This document shows, piece after piece, positions 1-5,548 of a stretch of 5,548 nucleotides of DNA (the stretch's first letter is position 1; the number at the start of each line of letters is the position of its first letter). The position numbers were made by a program, and so were the translations under genes. The stretch is from Candidatus Goldiibacteriota bacterium (GTDB lineage: Bacteria > Oederibacteriota > PGYV01 > DSYL01): assembly GCA_026418955.1 (NCBI GenBank), contig JAOAAI010000016.1, positions 1 to 5,548 of the forward strand. The letters are read 5' to 3'. A model generated the notes under the pieces. It searched no databases. It worked only from the letters and a program-made list of their open reading frames with translations, and was not told the DNA's origin.

Positions 1-2812
1 GATATACATACATGCGTGCTAAATGATAAAAATAAATATAATTTTTTCTATCAAGATTACAAGCCAGATTATAATTTTTAATTGATTCTTTATATTTTTG
101 TATTTTTTCAAAAAAGAGTCCTTTTTCAAAAAAGTATTTACTATTTAATGGTTCCAATGTTATCGCGTGTTTTAAATATTCTGGATTTCCTGATTTTTTA
201 TAAATATTGAATAAAAATTCTCCAATTGCAGGTCTAATAAAAAAACTGAAAATAATAAATGCAAAAATAAGAGGAACAAAAAAATATATTTTCACAAAAA
301 ATAAAGCCTCTCTAGGTATTGTGAGGATTGAATATTTCTCTTTTGCGAGAAATGCGGTTAAAATTGCAAATGTTATGAATAAGCCGTAATGATGCATGGA
401 ATTATAAAACAAACAGCTTATAAATATAATAATAATTGAAAAATATGCACCAGTGGAGGAAGACCAGACCTTTCTATGACCACCTGTTTCAGGTATTTTT
501 GTTATGATTAAATATATAATTAATAAAAACATTATAATACCTGGAATGCCCAGAGACGCACCTATCTGTAAAAATTCGTTACCCGAAAGACTGTATAAAT
601 TTTGATATTGTGCAATACCTTTTGCCGGAAAATTATATGCTGGAAATATACTTGAAAAACTTCCGAGACCATGTCCTGTGAAAGGTTTATCATATATCAT
701 CCTGATTGATGAGAAAAATAATTTGAATTTTTCTGAAAATGTTATTTTTTCTTTATTTAATGAAAAGCCAACATTCAAACCAGAAAATAATATAACTATT
801 ATTATTAAAATTGAAATCATTATAAATTTAAGAAATTTTGATTTAAAAAATTCTCTTTGAATTGTATCTTTTACGTTTAATTTATTTTTTTTATAATAAA
901 TCCATATAATAATAAAAGATAACAATTGTAAAAATATTATTATTTTTGAGGTAATTATAAGTTGTGCACCTAATAATAGTATTAAACCTGAAATTTTCAA
1001 ATTTTGATAATCTACTTTTTTTTCAAGAAGTATTCTGCATAAAAGAAGATTAAAAGGAATTATTAGATATAAAGATATAATGTCATAATTATATTTTATA
1101 TTGCTAATTATTGATAATTGAATTTTGTTTAATTGAAGAATTGATATAGCAATAATTGAAAAAGATAGAATTATACCTATGATTATTAAATAATTTGAAA
1201 TTATGATTTTATATACATAACGTCTTAAAAACTGAGAATAAAGATAAAAAACAGTTACTGTTGTTAATAACATAGAAATAGTTATAAGAGATTGATAAAT
1301 ATTGGGTGAATAAAAAATAGAAATAATACTTAACAAAATTAAAATTATAATAGGAATATCCAGTTCGGTGCGTCTTATTTCTTCTTTGCTAACGCTCCAG
1401 ATTGCGAATCCAACCGCTATTAATACATTTATTATGGTAGTTAAGTATATATTATTAGAAATGTTTATTGCGGATAGTCCTAATATTAAAATAATAATGG
1501 CAAAAATTAATGAGCGTCTTTTTCCTGGGTTCAATCCAAGATAATAAACGAGTTTTATTTTTTTTATTTCTAATGTGCCTATTATGAGATTACTGTTTAA
1601 TGTAGCCATAATTAAAACAAAAACCATTGCAAGTTCAAAATTATAAATATCAAAATCAACAAGATTATGTATTAAAAAGGCAGTCGCCGAGATCAAAAGA
1701 GAAATAATTAATATTTTGGATTGTGGAGTTTTTAAAAAAAAGAAATTTTGCAAAATTACTTTATACTGTAAAAATAGAATCAATAATAATATTAAAAGTC
1801 CAGGTACACCCAATTCAATGAGATTTTGCATTATTATGTTATGTGCATACTTCAAATATCCTGAAGAAATGTTAGCAGGCGTGTTATACGTTTCTTCAAA
1901 ATTTCCTGGACCAACACCAAATATGATGTGATCTGACGAAATATTTAACATTTTAGTTATAGAAGAATATTTGCTAGTTAAATTTGCAATAAAATCATTT
2001 AGGCCTCTATATTTAATAATCACTATAAGAATTGTACTAATTAAAAGCAAAAAATATAATAAAGAAATTTTAAAGTTTTTTATTGATTTATCAGAAAAAA
2101 GAAAAAAAATTATTATGATTGATAAAAAAAGAGAGATAAAAGCACCTATTGATTTTGTAAGTGATAAAGCCAATATATATAATATTAAAAGAGGGGTTAA
2201 AATTATACGGTATTTTTTTTCATTTTTTAAAAAACCAATGGTAATAGGTATTATCATTATTAAAAAACCAGCAAATGTGTTAGGATAAATAAATGTGGAA
2301 AAAATTCTATTGCTTTTTAATCTATTGATTATATCAGTATAGTTATCAGGAAGTGGATTATTTTGTAGATAATTTAAGGTTTGATTAAATCCAATAAAGT
2401 ATTGGTAAAGTCCATAAATTGATAAGATTGCTGCAATTATGAATAAAAACCAAAAAAAATTTTTATAATATATTTTTGCATAGTTGTGGATTATATAATA
2501 ATATGCAAGTAAAACAGAAAAAGTAACAGTTGAATTAAGAGAATTAAATTTATTGGTTGCAAATATTGTTGACACAATATACCAGCAGAAAAGAAGAAAA
2601 AGTAAATTATCTATTGGCGTTTCATTTGAGATTGTCTCTTTTGAAAATTTGTATCTTACAATGAATAAAAATATAGCAAGTGAAATTAGAAAAATATAAA
2701 CAATCCCTGCATATATTGTTCTGTAAGGTGGATATAACAATGCTACTGTTAAAGTTCCAAAGAGTAAAAAAATAATAGATAGATCGAAATAATAGAAAAA
2801 CTTCTCCTTCAT
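1..2812 (-). CDS. Tandem O-antigen ligase/polymerase-like membrane protein with C-terminal TPR motifs (3' end missing)
   Basis: An uninterrupted frame of 937 codons runs from the ATG at 2812-2810 to the window edge with no stop. It encodes a polytopic, Ile/Leu/Phe-rich membrane protein. Residues 1-410 form one O-antigen ligase-like (Wzy_C/WaaL type) unit: about ten hydrophobic segments, R169 and PN178 before a helix ending at P189, a large probably periplasmic loop at 268-333 with [12 protein letters not shown] (294-305), then AHN (323-325) and LGVPG (334-338), and IHN (381-383). Residues 430-860 repeat this plan: N575...P586, [11 protein letters not shown] (709-719), GNEFLQ (744-749), LGIPG (754-758), then four hydrophobic segments. 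A full TPR motif lies at 891-924 (F894, G898, F901, Y914, A917), preceded by half of another and followed by the start of a third. Family members polymerise lipid-linked glycans or transfer them to lipid A or protein; which applies here cannot be told. The start overlaps the aroQ stop (ATGA), and no clear ribosome site precedes it, so translational coupling is likely. The family assignment is secure; the exact function is not. Confidence 0.88.
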   Translation of the reverse strand, partial: MKEKFFYYFDLSIIFLLFGTLTVALLYPPYRTIYAGIVYIFLISLAIFLFIVRYKFSKETISNETPIDNLLFLLFCWYIVSTIFATNKFNSLNSTVTFSVLLAYYYIIHNYAKIYYKNFFWFLFIIAAILSIYGLYQYFIGFNQTLNYLQNNPLPDNYTDIINRLKSNRIFSTFIYPNTFAGFLIMIIPITIGFLKNEKKYRIILTPLLILYILALSLTKSIGAFISLFLSIIIIFFLFSDKSIKNFKISLLYFLLLISTILIVIIKYRGLNDFIANLTSKYSSITKMLNISSDHIIFGVGPGNFEETYNTPANISSGYLKYAHNIIMQNLIELGVPGLLILLLILFLQYKVILQNFFFLKTPQSKILIISLLISATAFLIHNLVDFDIYNFELAMVFVLIMATLNSNLIIGTLEIKKIKLVYYLGLNPGKRRSLIFAIIILILGLSAINISNNIYLTTIINVLIAVGFAIWSVSKEEIRRTELDIPIIILILLSIISIFYSPNIYQSLITISMLLTTVTVFYLYSQFLRRYVYKIIISNYLIIIGIILSFSIIAISILQLNKIQLSIISNIKYNYDIISLYLIIPFNLLLCRILLEKKVDYQNLKISGLILLLGAQLIITSKIIIFLQLLSFIIIWIYYKKNKLNVKDTIQREFFKSKFLKFIMISILIIIVILFSGLNVGFSLNKEKITFSEKFKLFFSSIRMIYDKPFTGHGLGSFSSIFPAYNFPAKGIAQYQNLYSLSGNEFLQIGASLGIPGIIMFLLIIYLIITKIPETGGHRKVWSSSTGAYFSIIIIFISCLFYNSMHHYGLFITFAILTAFLAKEKYSILTIPREALFFVKIYFFVPLIFAFIIFSFFIRPAIGEFLFNIYKKSGNPEYLKHAITLEPLNSKYFFEKGLFFEKIQKYKESIKNYNLACNLDRKNYIYFYHLARMYVY

Positions 2813-3243
2813 TTTAATAATTTAACAGCGGCCTCTAGTGCCAAATAATAACTATGCTCTCCAAAGCCACTGATTTGTCCTACTGCAACTGGAGCGATAA
2901 ATGATTTCTGCCTGAAATCTTCTCTTTTATAGATATTTGAAAGATGAACTTCTATTGTTGGGATATTGACAGAAGATATAGCGTCTCTTATTGCAATTGA
3001 GGTATGGGTATATGCGCCTGGATTTATTATGATACAATCAGCCCAATTTAAAGTATGGTGTATTGTATCAACAATTTCTCCTTCATGATTGGATTGAACA
3101 ATTTTTATTTCAACACCAAACTCTTTAGCCATTTTTTCTAAATTTTTATTTATTTCATTTAAATTTGTATTACCATAGACATTTGGCTCTCTCAGACCAA
3201 GTAAATTAAGATTCGGCCCATGTATTACTAAAATTTTTTTCAT
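2809..3243 (-). CDS. aroQ: 3-dehydroquinate dehydratase, type II
   Basis: This 144-residue cytosolic enzyme dehydrates 3-dehydroquinate to 3-dehydroshikimate, the third step of the shikimate pathway to aromatic amino acids. The length is normal for the dodecameric type II family. The family blocks are all present: [13 protein letters not shown] (8-20), [13 protein letters not shown] (50-62), [16 protein letters not shown] (73-88) and [14 protein letters not shown] (98-111). Residues matching the known active site are R18, Y23 (catalytic base), N74, H80, H100 and R111. An upstream in-frame ATG at 3303 would add 20 residues, but the start at 3243 is preferred: [11 protein letters not shown] is the usual family N-terminus, a good ribosome site sits just upstream, and the extension would overlap the predicted promoter. 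The gene ends in TGA overlapping the ATG of the downstream membrane protein, so the two are probably one leftward operon. Why a shikimate enzyme is paired with a glycan enzyme is unclear. Confidence 0.97.
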   Translation of the reverse strand: MKKILVIHGPNLNLLGLREPNVYGNTNLNEINKNLEKMAKEFGVEIKIVQSNHEGEIVDTIHHTLNWADCIIINPGAYTHTSIAIRDAISSVNIPTIEVHLSNIYKREDFRQKSFIAPVAVGQISGFGEHSYYLALEAAVKLLK

Positions 3244-3247
3244 ATTA

Positions 3248-3255
3248 ATCACCTT
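3248..3255 (-). promoter_or_regulatory. Ribosome binding site of aroQ
   Basis: Read leftward, AAGGTGAT lies four bases before the ATG at 3243. It matches the part of the Shine-Dalgarno complement that reads AGGTGAT near the 16S rRNA 3' end. It supports the short aroQ start over the in-frame ATG 60 bases upstream. Confidence 0.75.
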
Positions 3256-3266
3256 TATTTTAAAAT

Positions 3267-3295
3267 TTGTGATATTATATATTAAATTATTATAT
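3267..3295 (+). promoter_or_regulatory. Possible promoter for the rightward operon
   Basis: TTGTGA (3267-3272) and TTATAT (3290-3295) are separated by 17 bases and lie about 40 bases before the ATG at 3334. Both boxes are imperfect. A promoter is expected in this 90-base gap because the genes on either side diverge, but this exact placement is weak. It would overlap the leftward promoter, so the two could interfere with each other. Confidence 0.3.
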
Positions 3296-3303
3296 GTTTT
3301 CAA
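3274..3303 (-). promoter_or_regulatory. Predicted sigma-70-type promoter for aroQ and the membrane glycan gene
   Basis: On the minus strand a TTGAAA -35 box (3303-3298) is followed after 18 bases by a perfect TATAAT -10 box (3279-3274). Transcription would start near 3267, giving a leader of about 24 bases that contains the aroQ ribosome site. The geometry is good, but the region is so AT-rich that -10-like hexamers are common by chance, so confidence is moderate. Confidence 0.55.
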
Positions 3304-3333
3304 TAATTATTTTAATAAAAGATATGAATTATT

Positions 3334-4215
3334 ATGAACACAAATTTTGAACCACTTGATTTAAAACACAAACAGATGCTGGATGATTATTTTAGAAATT
3401 TTAGAACAGATGTATCTGAATTTAATTTTACAGAAATGTTTATATGGCGGAAAATAAGAAATACTAGGATTGGTTTTATCAATGATAATATTTGTGTTTT
3501 TGTAGAGAAAAACAATAAGAAAATATTATATAGACCTTTTGGTATAAATAAAATAAATGAGACAATTAAATTCATTTTTGACAATAATTTATGTGATTTC
3601 ATTTACGGATATTTACAGGATGAGATAAAAGAATTAAATATTAACGAGGCAGATTATGAAATAAAAAAAGACAGGGATAATTTTGATTACGTATATCTAA
3701 CAGATGATTTGATAAATCTGCAGGGAAGAAAGTATGATGGAAAAAGAAATCATTTAAAAAAGTTTAAACAATTGGATTATAAAATAATGAGTATAAACAA
3801 AGATATTTTACCAGAGGTTATTGAATTTCAAAAAAAATGGTGCGAGGATAGATTGTGTGAAGATGATTTATCTTTGAAAAATGAATCAATGGCAGTGAAT
3901 GAATTATTGATGAATTTTGATAAATTATCAGTTTTTGGTATTGCAATATTTATTGAAGGAAAAGTTCAGGGATATACAATAGCAACAGAGTTAAATAAAG
4001 AAACAGCAGTTATTATAGTGGAAAAAGCAAATCCTAATATTAAAGGTATTTATCAGGGTATAAATCAGATATTTGCAGAAAAATTTTTGTTTAAATATAA
4101 ATATATTAACAGAGAACAAGATGCTGGCAATGAAGGTTTACGAAAAGCCAAAATGTCATATCATCCTAATCATTTTGTTGAAAAAACAATACTGATAAAG
4201 AAAAAAGATGGATAA
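3334..4215 (+). CDS. Stand-alone DUF2156 protein (phosphatidylglycerol lysyltransferase C-terminal-like)
   Basis: This 293-residue soluble protein belongs to DUF2156, the family that includes the catalytic C-terminal domain of MprF, built on paired GNAT-like folds. In MprF that domain moves an amino acid from aminoacyl-tRNA onto phosphatidylglycerol. Family landmarks are visible: a Trp-containing N-terminal block (FNFTEMFIW, 30-38), GRKYDGKRNHLKKF (131-144), EKANPNIKGIYQGINQ (230-245) and the highly characteristic NREQDAGNEGLRKAKMSYHP (259-278). The length suits the stand-alone members. There is no membrane segment or signal peptide, so unlike full MprF it has no flippase part, and its true acceptor is unknown. 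The ATG at 3334 has only a weak AAAAGA-like ribosome site; an ATG at 3324 is out of frame. The stop overlaps the next gene's start by 8 bases, linking it to the ABC exporter. Family membership is confident; lipid aminoacylation is only inference. Confidence 0.88.
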   Translation: MNTNFEPLDLKHKQMLDDYFRNFRTDVSEFNFTEMFIWRKIRNTRIGFINDNICVFVEKNNKKILYRPFGINKINETIKFIFDNNLCDFIYGYLQDEIKELNINEADYEIKKDRDNFDYVYLTDDLINLQGRKYDGKRNHLKKFKQLDYKIMSINKDILPEVIEFQKKWCEDRLCEDDLSLKNESMAVNELLMNFDKLSVFGIAIFIEGKVQGYTIATELNKETAVIIVEKANPNIKGIYQGINQIFAEKFLFKYKYINREQDAGNEGLRKAKMSYHPNHFVEKTILIKKKDG

Positions 4216-4963
4216 TCATACAATAATAAAAATAGATAATATAAAAAAAATTTACACAGGTGGCTTATTCAGAAAACGCAAAGTGACAGCCTTAAATGGG
4301 GTCAGCCTTTCTATTAAAAAAGGAGAAATTTTTGGGATTTTAGGTCCAAATGGAGCAGGTAAAACAACACTGCTTAATATACTTATGGGACAGATATTGG
4401 CAGATGATGGTAAAATCAGTATAATGGGGTATGATACAACAAAAAGATTACCTGATTTTATTAAAAAAAGAATGAATATGTGTTCTGGTAATCCAAATTT
4501 CCCGTGGTCATTAACAATTTATGAGGCGTTAAAATTTTATGGAATGCTTTATGGATTTTACGGGAAATCATTAAAAACAAAAGTTGAATATCTAATAGAA
4601 CAATTTAAACTTACCAAATACAGAAATACACAGTATGATGAATTATCAACAGGTAACAAACAGAAACTTGCACTTGCAAAAGCATTATTGAATGATCCGG
4701 AAATTTTACTTCTTGATGAGCCAACAATTGGACTTGATCCTGATGTTGCTAAAAGAACCAGACAGTTTATAAAAGACCTACATAAAAAAACAAAAATTAC
4801 TATACTTTTAACTACTCATTATATGCGTGAAGCAGAAGAATTATGTGACAGAATAGCATTTATAAACGAAGGAGAAATAAAAGCACTAGGTACAAAAGAG
4901 AGATTGAAAAAAATTACAAAAACAAAAAGTTTAGAGGAGGCATTCATTGCTCTCGCAAATTAA
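4208..4963 (+). CDS. ABC-2-type exporter ATP-binding protein
   Basis: This 251-residue cytoplasmic ATPase should power the permease encoded just downstream. Visible motifs in order: a probable A-loop aromatic residue Y16, Walker A GPNGAGKT (46-53), signature LSTGN (146-150), Walker B ILLLDE (166-171) with catalytic E171, D-loop GLDP (175-178) and switch H204. The LSTGN form in place of LSGGQ is common in ABC-2 drug, lipid and polysaccharide exporters. The Q-loop region reads SGNPNFPWSLTIYEAL (93-108), with no Gln where one is usual. There is no long C-terminal extension of the kind some O-antigen exporters use to bind glycan, so a glycan substrate is not indicated. The ATG lies inside the end of the DUF2156 gene (8-base overlap), and its own 3' end carries the permease ribosome site and start. 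The substrate cannot be predicted. Confidence 0.95.
   Translation: MDNHTIIKIDNIKKIYTGGLFRKRKVTALNGVSLSIKKGEIFGILGPNGAGKTTLLNILMGQILADDGKISIMGYDTTKRLPDFIKKRMNMCSGNPNFPWSLTIYEALKFYGMLYGFYGKSLKTKVEYLIEQFKLTKYRNTQYDELSTGNKQKLALAKALLNDPEILLLDEPTIGLDPDVAKRTRQFIKDLHKKTKITILLTTHYMREAEELCDRIAFINEGEIKALGTKERLKKITKTKSLEEAFIALAN
4935..4940 (+). promoter_or_regulatory. Ribosome binding site of the permease, inside the ATPase gene
   Basis: A perfect AGGAGG sits six bases before the TTG at 4947 and within the last codons of the ATPase. It decides the permease start in favour of TTG over the first in-frame ATG at 5013, which has no such site. Confidence 0.8.
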
Positions 4964-5529
4964 TAAAATTTTAGCTTTTACATATAGAAATTATATTTTT
5001 GCAAAAAGAAATATGTACGCATTTGTTGAACTTCTTTTCTGGCCAGCTGTTGGTGTTATTTCTATAGGCATGATGTCATTATTTTTATCTCTTACGCAGG
5101 AGCTAAAATCATTTCTTTTGACAGGAGCCATAATTTCAGGTATTCTGCAGGTTTCACAGATTGATGTTGCATATGGATTCCTTTTTGATGTATGGTCTAA
5201 AAGTTTGCGTCAGACATTTGTAACGCCAATTAATTATTTTCATTATATAATTGGATCCTGGTTTTTTGGAATTATACGGGGTATCTTAGTTCTTTTGTTG
5301 CTAGGTTTATTTTCTATGTGGGTTTTTCATTTTTATTTGCCTAATATAAAAATTGTTATTATCTCTATAACAGGTATTCTTTTAAGTGCTCTAATAATTG
5401 GTATGAGTGTTATTTTTGTTATACTTTATTTTGGACAAAGAATAATGGAAATTGTATGGATGATAAGCACTCTAATAATGTTAATATGTGGTATATATTA
5501 TCCTGTAAATATGTTACCAAATTTTATAC
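4947..5529 (+). CDS. ABC-2-type transporter permease (3' end missing)
   Basis: The membrane partner of the preceding ATPase. The frame begins at TTG 4947, 17 bases inside the ATPase gene, just after an in-frame TAG at 4932 and six bases after AGGAGG. It stays open to the window edge, but the bases from 5530 on are adapter, so about 194 codons are genuine. The N-terminus has the short amphipathic stretch and YRNYIFAKRN (13-22) typical before the first helix of ABC-2 permeases, then hydrophobic segments at roughly 27-48, 54-69, 100-127, 134-160 and 168-185. YYPVNMLPNFIP (184-195) matches the conserved YYP...LP element near the last periplasmic loop. Such permeases are usually about 250-270 residues, so the last loop and final helix are missing. 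NodJ, drug-resistance and lipid exporters share this architecture; the substrate is unknown. Starting at M23 (5013) would remove the conserved N-terminal stretch. Confidence 0.87.
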
Positions 5530-5548
5530 CTGTCTCTTATACACATCT
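5530..5548. other. Nextera/Tn5 mosaic-end adapter sequence (artefact)
   Basis: The final 19 bases, CTGTCTCTTATACACATCT, are identical over their whole length to the 19-base transposase mosaic end used in Nextera libraries, and they stop exactly at the window edge. This is untrimmed adapter, not host DNA. The apparent permease residues VSYTH come from it. Confidence 0.95.

Noticed and set aside
1558..2220. Runs of eight A/T bases inside the membrane protein gene (for example 1558-1565 and 2213-2220) as possible phase-variation or frameshift sites
   Set aside because: Runs of this length are expected in such AT-rich DNA, and the frame stays open and motif-bearing across them.
207..2288. Four plus-strand open frames of 60 to 105 codons (207-389, 678-860, 1716-1931, 1971-2288)
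   Set aside because: They lie opposite the 937-codon leftward membrane protein, whose frame shows clear conserved motifs throughout. Their products are Lys/Ile/Asn-rich with no recognisable domain, as expected of antisense shadows in AT-rich DNA.
3244..3303. A 20-residue N-terminal extension of AroQ from the ATG at 3303
   Set aside because: The family begins at [11 protein letters not shown], a good ribosome site precedes the ATG at 3243, and the extension would cover the predicted promoter.
3387..3602. A 71-codon minus-strand open frame
   Set aside because: It is antisense to the DUF2156 gene, which carries strong family motifs, and the product has no recognisable feature.
5530..5548. A genuine Tn5-like transposon end inserted in the permease gene
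   Set aside because: The match is the engineered mosaic end used in library kits, it stops exactly at the contig edge, and there is no transposase or further transposon sequence.
1..5548. CRISPR arrays, tRNA or rRNA genes, and rho-independent terminators
   Set aside because: I saw no regularly spaced direct repeats, no tRNA-like cloverleaf or rRNA segment, and no GC-rich hairpin followed by a T run. Almost all of the window is coding and both operons run off its edges.

Overview
This is a very AT-rich bacterial fragment (G+C looks like roughly a quarter to 30 percent by eye). It is densely packed: five protein genes fill nearly all of it, and the only non-coding DNA is a 90-base divergent promoter region at 3244-3333. 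TGA and TAA both act as stops (TGA ends aroQ), so the code looks standard. An O-antigen ligase/polymerase-type membrane protein with TPR motifs suggests a Gram-negative-type (two-membrane) or candidate-phylum bacterium that makes surface glycopolymers. The sequence does not allow a firmer placement.

Leftward unit (3243 down to 1): aroQ, a complete type II 3-dehydroquinate dehydratase, is followed through an ATGA stop-start overlap by a very long membrane protein gene. That gene is open from 2812 to the left edge (937 codons seen). Translated, it holds two successive O-antigen-ligase-like units and then TPR motifs. The first unit keeps the expected conserved residues; the second keeps the fold pattern but has lost the key His. 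This is the most interesting biology in the window.

Rightward unit (3334 to the right edge): a stand-alone DUF2156 protein (related to the catalytic domain of phosphatidylglycerol lysyltransferase MprF) overlaps an ABC-2-type exporter ATPase by 8 bases. The ATPase overlaps the start of its permease by 17 bases. The permease begins at a TTG codon behind a strong AGGAGG site buried in the ATPase gene. The overlaps suggest one co-translated operon joining an aminoacyl-transfer-like enzyme to an exporter of unknown substrate.

The last 19 bases (5530-5548) are identical to the Nextera/Tn5 mosaic-end adapter. They are almost certainly library-preparation residue, so genomic sequence should be taken to end at 5529 and the permease is cut there by the contig end.
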